A DNA stretch of 64,000 nt, from positions 248,001 to 312,000 of the forward strand of contig JABMLP010000006.1 of assembly GCA_013176395.1 (NCBI GenBank), read 5' to 3'. This DNA comes from Venturia oleaginea. Its lineage: Eukaryota; Ascomycota; Dothideomycetes; Venturiales; Venturiaceae. The notes below the pieces were generated by a model. That model made no database searches. It was not told where the DNA came from and saw only the letters and a list, made by a program, of their open reading frames with translations. The translations under genes were made by a program, and so were the position numbers. Shown piece by piece: positions 1 through 10,702 of the stretch; position 1 is the first letter of the stretch, and each line of letters opens with the position of its first letter.

Positions 1-49
1 CCATTCCTTGCATGCGAAACTCCAGACAGCGCAGATGAGTCGGTTGAGA

Positions 50-142
50 TTACTCTCCAGAAAATATTATGGGGCCGTAGCCGTGGCCGAAATCGTGGCC
101 GAAGCCGACGCCAAAGCCGTAGCCGTAGCCGTAGCCATAATC
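50..142 (-). CDS. possible last exon of a Gly/Tyr-rich protein
   Basis: Read on the minus strand, a 31-codon stretch opens just after an AG acceptor-like site at 143-144 and ends in TAA at 50-52. It alternates Gly with Tyr, Phe or His (DYGYGYGYGFGVGFGHDF). No in-frame ATG exists, so it could only be a terminal exon of a spliced gene whose earlier exons I cannot find. The same bases are a degenerate GCCGTA-type simple repeat, so chance low complexity is equally possible. Function unknown. Confidence 0.2.
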   Translation of the reverse strand, partial: DYGYGYGYGFGVGFGHDFGHGYGPIIFSGE

Positions 143-903
143 CTACCCCGTACCGAGGGTGGCTTTAGTATTATATCCGTACATGACATTCTGCAGTTCG
201 CCAAGCCGTCGATAACCTCTGCTACCACCTCACAAAGAACCACTTCTTTGCTTAATCACCTTCACCCACGCCACGTGTTGTTCTCGAAGGCCACCGTTCT
301 TGAACTTCGAGGCCTTCAAGTCCCTGCGGGTGGTTTTGGTTGAATCTGCAGATCCCGTGTTAAAGAAGCATCACCGAAGATAGGTTGGTCTCGACACACC
401 TGTGATGAGGTGCGCCAACATGGCAGAAAAAGCAAGTAGCACGATAGTTTATGGGGAGTTCAGCAAACAGGTTGGTCAAAGCCCGCATCGTTGTTTCGAG
501 CAGCCGCTTTGGCCTGAAGAGGGAGACCAGAACTTTCCTGTGCTGTCCACTGGAGCCCTGGACGTGAAGGGTTCGAGCATTTTTGAATTAGTTTCCTAAA
601 TGAGGTCTCTTTAATAGTGGCTGGAATGTTAGAAACAATCATCCAATTCATCGCAGACATGGTTTGCATTCGTCTAGCTCATCTACTTCTATCGTCTTCC
701 ACGTCCAAGTTCATGATGATCCTGGCCAGTGTCACAGAGCAATGAACAGAGCATTGAAGCCATTTGACGAGCGTCCCCTGATAAACACTAATGGCCATGG
801 AGCCAGCCTATCACAGTATATATCATCCTTCGGCCGATGGAGCCCGTCGGCGTCGCGTTCAGATATCTACCCCTTTTCATTCCCTCCCTCGCCATATACG
901 GGA
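143..903. other. no convincing gene
   Basis: The open frames here (for example 402-599 on plus) have no recognisable motif or splice structure. The plus-strand frame ending at 1041 overlaps the last CCT5 exon and is its shadow. The stretch probably holds the 3' flank of CCT5. Confidence 0.5.
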
Positions 904-2809
904 CTAGAAGTCGTTTTCGTCGGAGCCCGCGATGATCACATTGTTAATCTTGAGGACCATCCGACAAAGCTGCGTGGCCAAGAGCAATTGTTGGCGCTTA
1001 GAGATCAAGGGATCAATAACAAAGTGCTCGCGCATATCTAAGAACAGTTCATTAGCAGAAGTTCAGGGATGGTAATGTGGTGACGATTCCAGGGCAAAGT
1101 GACCAGTTAAGAGAGCCGAGGATGAAATTGAAGAGTTGCAAATGAATAAACTCACCGCTGCTGCCAGTCTGCATGCAATCCACACCTAACTGTGTGTTCT
1201 TCTCCTTGACCTGACGCGACTTAATGGATGCCAACGTCTCAATTGGCGAAAGACCGCTGTTTTGGGCCAAAGCCATGGGCACACAATCCAGCGCGTCTGC
1301 AAAGGCTCGCATGGCGTATTGTTCCAGTCCTGGACTCTATTGACGAGTATCAGTATCCTGGTCAGTTTTCACACGATAAACATACCTTGACAGCGGCCTC
1401 CTCAACAGCCAACGAGCATGCGATTTCTGCCGCTCCTCCACCATAAACAATACGGTTGTCACGCACCAGATTACGGACTACGCACAGCGCGTCATGTAGC
1501 GAGCGCTTGGCTTCATCGATAATCTGCAAACCAAATCAGTACACACCAAACATGAATCCTAACAAGAAACTGCTTACCATTTTGTTTGATCCTCTGACAA
1601 AGACAGTAACCGCACGAGTGTTAGCGCACTCTTCAATCACCAGCATCTTATCTCTTGTGGTGCCAAAGGACATCTCACGAACAATGCCAGCCTTACCAAG
1701 CTTGTCTGCAGTTAGGTCCTCGAATCGTGGTACAATGCGACCATTCGTTGCGATGGCAATGAGCTCAATTTCTGGTCCACCTACCCACCGGACAGCGGGT
1801 AGCTTGTTTGTGAGAAGCAAGTGGTTCGCCTCGTCGTCAAAGCCCCATTGGCAGATGACCACGTTGGCTCCTGTGTCCTTGATTTGCTGGATCATCTCAG
1901 CGAATTTGCCTGTCTCGTACTTTTGTAACCGCTTGAACTCTTCGACTGATGTAATGTCCAACTTATGCTTCGTCTTTGGCTTTGGAGGCTCGAATGCGCA
2001 GGTGAGAATGGCAATTTTGGCGTCCTTTACTTCCGAGGGCATCTGAGGATGTGAGAAGTCCTTATCCACAATAACACCCTTTACCAGTAGTGAGTCTTCC
2101 AGTCTGCCTCCAACCTTACCATCGACCTTGATGAGCTCAAAGTCGACATCTTTCCGCTCCAGGTCAGCGACTGATAACACAGCGTCTACTGCAATCTGAG
2201 CAAATTGATCATGGGCCTTGGAAACGATCTTGCTGCCTAGACTGGTTTTGGCGACTCTTAGGAGACTCGTGTTGTCCGTCTTCGAGAAGGATATCGTGTC
2301 GCTGATCTTGTCGAGCTCGGCGATAGCTACCTCACATGCCTGGTCATACCCGTCTGCTATCCGGATGGGATGTATGCCCTTGTCTATCAGTTCCGCGGCC
2401 TGCTCCAAGAGCGCGCCTGCCAGGACAACGACACCGGTTGTGCCATCTCCTATCTCCTCGTCCTGTGATTTAGATAGCTCGACCAGCAGCTTTGCGACGT
2501 TGTTTGATATTTCCATCTGCTGAAGGATGGTAGCGCCATCATTTGTGACTGTGATGTCTCCGTCGGGTGATATAAGGATCTTATCGAGTCCGCGGGGCCC
2601 CAACGAGCTCTTCACAATGTCTGCGACGGTCTTTGCGGCCAGAATATGTGATTTGACGGCGTCGTTTCCGTGAAGACGAGTCTTCTTTCCCTGATCTCTT
2701 ACGACGATGAATGGCCGGCCCTGCTCATCCTGCATCACCTGGGCTTGAATTGTACGTTAGGGTCATGGGATACTGGAGGGGGGTGAAAGGGACATGTACC
2801 TCCAGACAT
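904..2809 (-). CDS. CCT5: T-complex protein 1 subunit epsilon (CCT5)
   Basis: This is one of the eight subunits of the cytosolic CCT/TRiC chaperonin, which folds actin, tubulin and WD40 proteins using ATP. Five exons fit: 2800-2809, 1578-2743, 1386-1523, 1156-1336 and 904-1037. The first exon holds only 10 coding bases and gives [15 protein letters not shown], the usual epsilon start; the later ATG at 2738 would lose it. Visible group II chaperonin motifs are [20 protein letters not shown] and [12 protein letters not shown] in the ATP-binding equatorial domain, the apical domain in the middle of exon 2, and the C-terminal [13 protein letters not shown]. The length (542 codons) is typical. All five introns phases agree. 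Divergent HP1 lies beyond a transposon inserted in the shared upstream gap. Confidence 0.96.
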
Positions 2810-2984
2810 GTCAAGCTCTGTCGGGGTGGCATTAGCATTTGTTTATAAATGGTGTCAGATGGAGGGGCGCCTACGCATTCCCGCCATTATCAGCCCGTCT
2901 CCTCCCTGGCTGGGATTTCCGTTGGATGTGTAGAGTATTCGAGCTGGCGAGAGTGGTATCGGGCTTCTTTCGAGAGGGTAAATA

Positions 2985-3009
2985 TTGTTGTTGTTGTTGT
3001 TGTTGTTGT
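2985..3009. repeat. TTG trinucleotide microsatellite
   Basis: About eight TTG units lie just upstream of CCT5, between its start and element A. Confidence 0.85.
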
Positions 3010-3079
3010 GTTACTGAACTTGTCAATTTTTTGCCCACATCTACTCGTTCCCCAAAACTCGCTTAGCCGTAGAATATTA

Positions 3080-4949
3080 ACGTAATTCACTAGCGAGCGG
3101 GCCACACCACCGAGCGGGCCACCGAATCGATCATCTCATCTTTGCAAGCTTACACCACCACAACGCCTTTATTAATCAAGACTATCTATTATGCAGAAGA
3201 TTATCGATATTTAGGGCAATCGCTCGCAGCATGGTCAAAGCCCTTACATACAAAACAACTAGGTAAACCAAAGCAATTCCCTTGACTTGCACTACTTGAT
3301 GACGAGGCTATTGCAACAACTGTTTGCTGTATAGGAGCAACATTTGCCTGTATAGGCTGCTGTACAGTATTCTCCATCAGGCCTTGTGCCTCTGCAACTG
3401 TAAGTGTTATTTTCTTTGAGATCTGCTTTTTTTTGACTGCTCTCTTCCTCTTTTGCCTCTCATTCGCTGCTCTCAATTTCTCATTCTCATCTGCCAACAG
3501 TACTGCGCTGTGCATAGCTGTTTGACAGCCTTTAACCAATTGATTAATTGCAGCGTCTGTAGGGCTTGGAGGGCTCTTTGAGCGACGCTGCAAATAGTCT
3601 TTGATTACCTTGACTTGCTGCTCCAATTGAGCTACGTTGTGGGGTGTCTCCGGCTGCCACGATGTCTGTTGTACAGGTGCTTTAGGTGGTGTACACGGCC
3701 GAATCTGCAACTTCAAAAGCACCTGATCCGGATCCGGAGGTACAAGACCTGCTGCAGCAAAGCCGCTTTGAATATTTCTGATCGAGAGAGCTTCAATCCG
3801 TGCCTGCATGAAGGCTGGGAGGAGTTCAGCCTTGTCCACGTGATGAATACCAAGGCGAATGAATTCAGAGATCTGAGTGCCGTACGCGCGTTTAAGTGGT
3901 GAAAAGCAGCCTACATCGAGAGGCTGTAATAGGTGGGAGGAATGAGGTGGCATACAGAGAGTTATGATCGATCGATCGGAGCAGTACTGATCAAACTCTG
4001 GCGTCGCATGGCTACCGTGGCCATCAAGGATAAGAAGCCGGTGTTTGCCGATTGATTTCGAGGCTGTATTAGGCTCAAAGATCTCAGTGAGCCACTTAAG
4101 ACCTAGCTCATTGCTCGTCCAGCCGTTATCGCTCAAAGCAATCACCCAATCAGGTGGTAGTTGTGTAGTTTCGAACCAAGTTGAGAGATGCACCTTGCCC
4201 TTGAAGATAACCATCGGAGGGAGATACCAGCCACGCGCATTGATCGCTTCAATTGCTGTAACCCACTCCCGATCGCCTGGCTGTAATTGAGGTGGCTTGC
4301 CCCGTCGATCTGAGGTAGTAACGACGCGTGAGGTGCTTGCAATACCCATTGCAAAGCCAGTCTCATCGAAGTTATAGATATCCTCCTCTTGAATGCCGTA
4401 TTTCTGAATTGTATTACTCACAAGCCGAAACCAGGCTCCGATAAGCTCTGGATCTTCGCATTGAGCACGCTGATAATCGTACTTGCGATTGAATCTCGAT
4501 TGCAGGGTAGGCTGTCGCTTGATGAACCTGGCAGACCAGTTGATACCGATTGAGGCTGAGGGACCGACGCGTTGTTGAAGCAGTAATTTCGCCGCATTCT
4601 GTACTGCACAGACTCGAGCAGGATAGCCTCGATTATCCATTGAGATAATCCATTGAGTTAAGACTTCTTCCTCTGTGGGAGTAAGTTTGTGGCTGTTTGC
4701 GCGCGTTTCGACGCGTGCAACGCGTCCAGAGAGGCGATATTTGAGGGTACTGTATGGTACATTATAAGCTAATGCAGCTTGGCAAATAGTTGTGATTTGG
4801 CCTTTTTGATAGGCTTGAAGAGCAAGAAGTAATCGGCCTTCTTGCTGGGCTTTAGAAGGCATGAGGTGGTGGTGTAGAGGCTTGCAAAGATGAAATGATC
4901 GATTCGGTAGCCCGCTCGGTGGTGTGGCCCGCTCGCTAGTGAATTACGT
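3080..4949 (-). mobile_element. pogo/Fot1-like DNA transposon, element A (complete)
   Basis: The 1870-bp element has both ends and a TA target duplication (3078-3079 and 4950-4951), the hallmark of Tc1/mariner/pogo insertions. The terminal inverted repeats start ACGTAATTCACTAGCGAGCG and stay alignable for about 85 bp with a few mismatches. Within each end the motif CGAGCGGGCCAC occurs twice, 17 bp apart (3094 and 3111 on the left), a likely transposase-binding pair. It carries one intact transposase gene. It sits between CCT5 and HP1, about 170 bp upstream of the HP1 start. Confidence 0.95.
3201..4862 (-). CDS. pogo/Fot1-family transposase with C-terminal zinc knuckle (element A)
   Basis: The 553-residue intact frame would catalyse cut-and-paste transposition. 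In order it shows an N-terminal psq-type helix-turn-helix (QAALAYNVPYSTLKYRLSG, about residues 28-47), a CENP-B/Tc5-type DNA-binding region (about 60-130), and a DDE_1 catalytic domain with Asp residues in YNFDETGF, LILDGHGSH and QPLDVGCFSPLK. The last two Asp are separated by 35 residues, giving the DD35D spacing of Fot1/pogo elements. A basic Lys/Arg stretch precedes a CX2CX4HX4C zinc knuckle (CFVCKGFDHAASDC) at the C-terminus. There are no stops or frameshifts, so it may be active. Confidence 0.93.
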   Translation of the reverse strand: MPSKAQQEGRLLLALQAYQKGQITTICQAALAYNVPYSTLKYRLSGRVARVETRANSHKLTPTEEEVLTQWIISMDNRGYPARVCAVQNAAKLLLQQRVGPSASIGINWSARFIKRQPTLQSRFNRKYDYQRAQCEDPELIGAWFRLVSNTIQKYGIQEEDIYNFDETGFAMGIASTSRVVTTSDRRGKPPQLQPGDREWVTAIEAINARGWYLPPMVIFKGKVHLSTWFETTQLPPDWVIALSDNGWTSNELGLKWLTEIFEPNTASKSIGKHRLLILDGHGSHATPEFDQYCSDRSIITLCMPPHSSHLLQPLDVGCFSPLKRAYGTQISEFIRLGIHHVDKAELLPAFMQARIEALSIRNIQSGFAAAGLVPPDPDQVLLKLQIRPCTPPKAPVQQTSWQPETPHNVAQLEQQVKVIKDYLQRRSKSPPSPTDAAINQLVKGCQTAMHSAVLLADENEKLRAANERQKRKRAVKKKQISKKITLTVAEAQGLMENTVQQPIQANVAPIQQTVVAIASSSSSASQGNCFGLPSCFVCKGFDHAASDCPKYR

Positions 4950-5119
4950 TAATAGTTCTTTCTAGTCAGGTGAAGCTCCCCGTCGCGTAGAATATGCACT
5001 GGACAACAACAAACTTAACAGTACCATTCGCGCACCATTGCGCCGGCATCACACCAATATTCTCACCTGCCCACACGTATCTAGACCGCAACCGGTCCTT
5101 TACGCGTGTACCCGCAGTC

Positions 5120-6185
5120 ATGCCGCGTAAGTGTCAGCCATGCGCCGAAACACGTCTCCCAGTTAACGAGCTCAGCACCTCTTATTGAAGATGACGACTC
5201 TTCCGCCGACGAGATCTCATACAAGGACATGGCCAAGAACGGCGTCGACGCAGCAGACGACGTTTCGGCCGATGACGAAGACGACGACGGAGAGGCCGAG
5301 CCTGATGAGTTCGTGATCTCGGCGCGAGCAGGGACGAGCATCACTGACCCGCGGCAGATATGTTGTCGAAAAGATCTTGAAACACGATTGGAACGACGAT
5401 GGGACTCTGCTCTTTGAAGTCAAGTGGCAAGGCTACGAGGAAGTCTCCGATCGCACCTGGGAGCCAGAAGAGAACCTGTTCGTCGACACACTCGCGTCAC
5501 GAGCTACAGTCTTGAGCTGACCATTGCATAGTGAGACGGCATCCGATGTGCTCAAGTCCTACTTTAAGAGGATTGGTGGCCGCCCAGCCAACAAAACCCC
5601 AGCCCCCAAGGGCAAGAAGTCCAAGAAGAGAGGCGCGACACCACCGGCAAAGAATGGCAGAAAGAGAAGCAAATTGTCAACACCGCCAGAAGCCGCGACG
5701 GCCACCGCCGTCGCCACGAGCGCGCGACGTGGCAAAAAGGACGAAATCGAAGACGACTGGAAGCCTCCACACGGCTCATGGGAGAACAATGTTGTTGACG
5801 TCGACACCATCGAGGAGGTCTGGGACGAGGAAGCTGGAAAATCGCTCCGCTTCGCATACGTGATGTGGGACAATGGGCGCAAAACGCGCCATGTCCTGCC
5901 CACTCTAAACCAGAAGTGTCCGCAGAAGGTTCGTTACAATTTTCCCAGCTAAAATTTCAATCCACTGACAGACTCCTAGATGCTACACTATTACGAAAGC
6001 CATTTGTCGCTCACCACTAAACGAATGGAATTTAAGACTGAGATCTAACTGCTAACAGGGTTTTCCGTCAAGCCGACTCGGTTAACAATGGCCAATCAGC
6101 CGCCAATACAGAGAAGGACCGGACTGATGCTCCAACACCAAAGGCTGAAGCACCAAGAGCTAAGCCCGCCAAAATGGTCAAATAG
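5120..6185 (+). CDS. hepA: heterochromatin protein 1 (chromodomain plus chromoshadow domain)
   Basis: HP1 binds H3K9-methylated nucleosomes and nucleates heterochromatin; in fungi it also acts with DNA methylation and telomere silencing. Six exons keep phase: 5120-5126, 5176-5308, 5358-5477, 5532-5928, 5980-6005 and 6059-6185, giving 269 residues. An acidic N-terminus leads into the chromodomain (DEYVVEKILKHDW, then FEVKWQGYE and TWEPEENL, with the aromatic cage Tyr and two Trp). A Lys-rich hinge (KKSKKRGATPP) follows, then the chromoshadow domain (GSWENNVVDVDTIEE, YVMWDNGRKTRH, CPQKMLHYYESHLVFR). Introns 2, 3 and 4 all start with the uncommon donor GTTCGT, but only these borders restore both domains. 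The hepA symbol follows the Aspergillus orthologue. Confidence 0.93.
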
Positions 6186-7229
6186 TCATTATTTCTTTTC
6201 CACTCACCATTCGACCATCTAAGCTGCTCTGCTCCTTGGATGAATGGACCTCCGGAGAAATATTAGGGTGGGCTATTGTGGATTGGTAGCCGACGGTAAA
6301 CGATGCTGAGATCTTGTACGCCAACCAGCCAGGAGTCTGGGGGTTTTACATTCGTGTGCGATGCGAGTTTTGCAGCCGAGTCTTTCACAACATGATGGTG
6401 CTTAGGGATTCATTGGGACGATAACATGTACAGTAAGAGGAAAGGTATCGAGGCGTGGCTTGTTGGCTTGCGAGAGGCATGCTTCTGATAGCAGAACTTG
6501 AGTGTTTTCTTGTTCGCTCCAGATTTCCACGGACACGCGTCGACCTTTCTTCAACCTCACGGGCGAATCGCCGAGTCATTGTCGTTTAATGTACAGCTTA
6601 CCTGGATATGACAAATTCTACCCCGGACAGATGTTGCAGATTTCCGGGCAATGCCAGACATGGAAATCGCCGGGAATTCAACGAGACGGATCTAGACTTG
6701 GAAAAGCGTTTTAGAGTAGCGCAGTTGGTTTCTTTACTGACGGGATCGGGATTCAGAAGGTATTGCGGCGCTTATGAGCTTTCCGCAAGTTACGTCTAGA
6801 GAAGAGTTTTCTGCCATCTGCTCAATCTTACAACGATCACAAAATACCATCACCACAGTCAGGTGAGCAAGGAACTTAAGATAAAAGTGTGGTGACGTAG
6901 AAGAGAGCATTTGCTCCATACCGTTGATCTAGGGACATTGCCTTGGCTGCCCATCTAGTGTTCCCATCCATCCGTAAAAGTACAGCAGAACCCAATGCCA
7001 AACCCATCAACAAAAGTATGTACATGCAATCAATCCATCAAATCCAACACCAAAAGCCGCTGCACAAACTCCTCTGCGTCCTCCGCTCCCTTCCTCTCCA
7101 TATTCCAGCGCCACCATCTTCTTCAACTTCTCAGGCGGTAAACCGGTTATTTCCCACGCCAAACCCAGCGTCTCGTCTTCTCTGCGCGTCCATCCCAGAC
7201 CGTGGAACGCGATGAGGATAACTTGGGAG
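6186..7229. other. gap; possible decayed coding remnant on minus strand
   Basis: No intact gene is supported. On the minus strand, about 7284 down to 7040, one frame reads like protein (NWESDSQVILIAFHGLGW, then EITGLPPEKLKKMVA) and the next frame continues with ERKGAEDAEEFVQRLLVLD to a stop. The two would join if one base were extra near 7110, which suggests a small helix-turn-helix-like gene broken by a frameshift, or an unrecognised intron. The rest shows nothing. Confidence 0.3.
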
Positions 7230-7523
7230 TCAGATTCCCAATTTCTTGCCCACCATGGCCATGGCGGACCAGGAGAGGAGGGCTAGACCGGCTGCGGGGA
7301 AGAAACTATACGAGAAGTTTGTTAGTATGTTTGATGGCAGGGGGGGAGGAAAGCGAGCAACATACAAGCCTGCGGTTCGACTGAAGTGGCGGACGAGAAC
7401 CATGTTATCGTGTTTGTGAGCGATTTCGCCAACGACTCGCCGAGCAAAAGGGTGTGGTTCTGCAAGGATGCCGCTCGCGCTGGACATCATGCGGCGGAGG
7501 GCGTTTACTCGCAAGGCTGGCAT
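7230..7523 (-). CDS. small single-span membrane protein, unrecognised
   Basis: Two exons (7366-7523 and 7230-7305) with a GTATGT donor, a TACTAAC branch site and a TAG acceptor give 77 residues. The N-terminus is basic and Ser/Ala-rich (MPALRVNALRRMMSSASG), as in mitochondrial targeting sequences. A hydrophobic segment follows near the C-terminus (FFFPAAGLALLSWSAMAMVG) and the protein ends in KKLGI. This would suit a small subunit of an inner-membrane complex, but I do not recognise the family. The perfect intron signals are the main support. The exon 2 region overlaps a competing frame described for the adjacent gap. Confidence 0.55.
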   Translation of the reverse strand: MPALRVNALRRMMSSASGILAEPHPFARRVVGEIAHKHDNMVLVRHFSRTAGLYVARFPPPLPSNILTNFSYSFFPAAGLALLSWSAMAMVGKKLGI

Positions 7524-8241
7524 GTTGTTGGCTGGTGAGTTGGTCGTTTGGGAGAGTGGAGGGGAGATGCCGTCGTGAAAGAGGTGAGATTTTCGTCAAG
7601 TGGAGATCCCGGTACTAGTAGCAGTAGCAGATTAGATCAAGTGGTGACTTGATGGCGAAGAGAATAAACAGAAGAGGAGAAGTTACATATCGATATTGCC
7701 ATTGCTATGAAATGACTATCACGAGAGGGGACATGGGAACTCACGGCATTTCAAAGGGTAAGCAAACACTCTGCTAGCGATGGGGTGACTTGAACTATTG
7801 TCAGGCGATTGGGTGGTTTTTAACACATGAGGTTGTTCAAAGGTGGAATCATCGTGGCGTGAGATTTCCCGAAGACGCCGCAATCGATGCCGCAATCGCG
7901 CGTTGGGGATCGTGACTGAGCATTACCGTTCGCCAGATCTCCTCCTGGACCATCCATCACTCGTTCATTCGCTTCCATACCTGTCCGCTTTGCAATGGTG
8001 CCGTAAACAAATCTGTTTGGATGCTGTTCAGCTCTTTTCGGTAGACAAGAACAGCTCAGCTCAGGGAAGAGGAGCCTATCCTAGCCTTCTGATTACCAAC
8101 GCCTGGACTTCCCAGCCTGGAGACTCCAAAGAGAACAATGCATCGTCCGGTGAGAGCGGAGACCGCAGTTCAAGGTCCACTTTATCCTGCTAACACCCCT
8201 TCATCTAGACCAGTGTGCCGAGAAACACGGCCCCCTCAGTC
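7524..8241. other. intergenic, no gene seen
   Basis: The open frames (for example 7843-8193 on plus) have no motif or splice logic. Upstream flank of the small membrane-protein gene and 3' flank of the Zn2Cys6 gene. Confidence 0.5.
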
Positions 8242-10324
8242 TTACAAGTCGAAGGGTCCATGGATACAAAACGTCTCCGCCATGAACGGATCATCCGCAA
8301 GCAACATGAGAATGTCATCTGGATCCGGTGCATTGCCCAACAGCTCTGCCGTCTTCGGATTCGTGGGCACCTGTGTGTCCGTCTGTTGTGATTGCGGCTG
8401 CGCTAACGCGTTGTTGAGCTCAACCGCGAAGCTCGTCCTCATTCCCCGAATCAATTTTGAAGTTTTGATGAACAAACCATTATCGGGTCCCTCAGGTGTA
8501 TCCACAAGCTGCAGTTCATGAGGTATGGACTCGAGACGTGTTGCGAGCCGATCGAGAATCTCAAGTAAATTCGCTCGTCTCACCACGTCTTCTTTGTCCC
8601 AGCCCGGTTCATCCAGAGTCGTGAGTTTGAACAGCAGAATTGCGTAGTGGCCGTATTGGCTGAAAGAACTGAATGTTGTGCCATACCATTGGGAGCTGGG
8701 GACTGCATGAAAGACATCGAACCAGCGCTCGATGGCTCCAAGGAGTGAGTCCAGTAATGCTAGCCGTTTGAGATTGGGGAGAGACGTCGCATTTTGGATC
8801 CGTGGTTTGTGGAGGATTGTTTCGTGGATGATTATGTCTGTGGCGTAAAGGTCTAGTAGCACAGGTTCTGTCCATGTCAGCCTTTGTAGAGACCCCTTAA
8901 CTGTCCCCGAACAAAGTCGTGATGCAGAATGTGAAAGGTTGAAATATCAGTTGAAGTCGATAATATCTGGAAATTTCTGTCCAGAAGTCGCCAGAATTCT
9001 CCAGACATGACTCCACACCGTAGGTAGACACAGGACAATACTCACGATTTTGTTGCAGCCGAGTGGGCAAGCCACGCCTTACATCTTGCAGTTGCATACT
9101 CAATGCTTTGATAAAGTAGGTAGGAGGAGCACGAAATCCTTGACCATCCTGTTCTGCATGGGCAGTTGTTATCTGGTCTCTGATAACATGGCACCTGACA
9201 TTCACGGCTAGGACTTCGTCCAGTTCCGATTCCTTCTCATCGGAAAGCACACGAACGTGTTCATCTAGATAGGGCGTCCAGCGTATAGGCTCAACTTGTC
9301 TTGTACTTGTCCATGCCCTGGGTTCGGCTATCAGCAGGCATAAAGAGGCTGACATAGACAGTGCTCACATTGAAGTGATAATATAGGTCCCGAGGATTGC
9401 TCGTCTTTCCTCGAAAGTTCGAATCTGGGGGACGCGTGCTCGCGGCGGGAACCACGTGGCCCGAGAGCTGAACTGCCCTTCCTCCCCAGGTGGTGGCTTG
9501 TGAATCTCGAGCTCGCAGATGAGTGAAACAGCGATCTGGGTCCACATGGTAAGATATGGTCTATCCTTTTTGTGGAATTGAAACCAAGCGAGGTAGACGA
9601 TGAGGCCCAAAAGCAGATCGAGATTTTTCTCGTGTTCGGCAACAGCGCGCTGAGAAACGATTTGTCTAATTGTGTATTCCATGGCGAGCTGTTTGGTCAT
9701 GTCTTTTGTACACAACGACATGATCACGAGCCACAGGAAAGGTTTTTGTTGACGCAGGAAACTTGAGGTCATGATGTCTGGAATGTAGACGACTGGAAAA
9801 TTGGGGAGGAAGGCATGACGGAACGTGTCGAGATTCTGTTCGGCAACGCCATCAGAGAAGTTATGGGCAGAAATGTCGTCGAGTAGAGAGCAACATGCCG
9901 TCAAGGTCGTTTTGTACGGGTTAAACTGCTCCAAGCTAGCAGGCCCGTCGACGACTGGCGTCTCTGGGGCATTGGCAGGAGTAGTGGTAGACTCTGGCAT
10001 CAGAAGGAAACCACCAGCCGCTGGAAGCGGGCGCTGTCGAGCCGTCGAAGCAAAGGACCCTTCTCTGAGGCTGGTACTGGTACTGGTACTGATACTCTTC
10101 TTTGCTCTCCGTTTCCGAACAGAGGCACAAGGCTGACAGTCTTTCTTCAAGCGGTGGCATCTGTCGCAGACGTTCAGGTTGAATGTGAACATACATTTTG
10201 TTTTGACGCGAGCACAGTTGGTGCAAGCTCGCCCATAGGGAGCTGGAATGCCTTGATCCGACAGTAGAGGAGTCATGTGGGTGGTTTGCATCCTCAGTTG
10301 ATTGACGACAAGGTCCAAATCCAT
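8242..10324 (-). CDS. Zn2Cys6 fungal transcription factor
   Basis: Three exons (9369-10324, 9046-9299, 8242-8867) give 611 residues. The binuclear zinc cluster lies at about residues 33-62: CTNCARVKTKC, eight residues, then CDRCHRLKKDC, matching CX2CX6CX8CX2CX6C, which binds two Zn ions and CGG-type DNA sites. A basic linker (RKRRAKK) follows. The middle part resembles the fungal-specific regulatory domain (GTYII, then VEPIRWTPYLDEHV, then PVLLDLYATDIIIHE). The acceptor of intron 1 has several in-phase choices near 9299. Intron 2 is long (178 bp) and holds a partial copy of the hairpin motif reported below. Target genes cannot be read from the neighbours. It shares a 378-bp divergent promoter with RSM1. 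Confidence 0.88.
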
Positions 10325-10702
10325 AGGGCCAAGCCTGTCTGATGAAGGGCGGCAGGATGATGATACCGTGGAGGTGATGAGCGAGATGTCTGTCGCAGTG
10401 CCCGCCTCCGCTTGCAGGTGGCCAGATGGAATGACTGCCCGTACTCGTACCCGTACTCGTACCCATACCCGTATCCGCACTCGTACTCGTATGGAAAGGT
10501 AAGGTATGGTATGGTACGGAATCTTGCCAGGAATCTATCGACATCCATCTGCAGACGGAGACTTTCCATCCGAGTCTAATGATTCCCGGCCCCGGCGCAA
10601 CCGTGAAACCCGCGCGCGTATCGAGCGCATTCTGTACATCCTTGTCGCCCATTGTTGTTGTCGTTGTTGTGTTCTTACGAACCAACACAACTCTCCGCCC
10701 GG
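10325..10702. promoter_or_regulatory. divergent promoter with CCGTAC-type repeat
   Basis: This 378-bp gap lies between two genes transcribed away from each other (Zn2Cys6 factor and RSM1), so it must hold both promoters. It contains a degenerate CCGTAC/TCGTAC simple repeat at about 10436-10500 followed by GGTAAGGTATGGTATGG-like direct repeats. No specific factor site can be named. Confidence 0.5.

Noticed and set aside
664..1041. 125-residue plus-strand frame
   Set aside because: Its second half is antisense to the last CCT5 exon, which is well supported.
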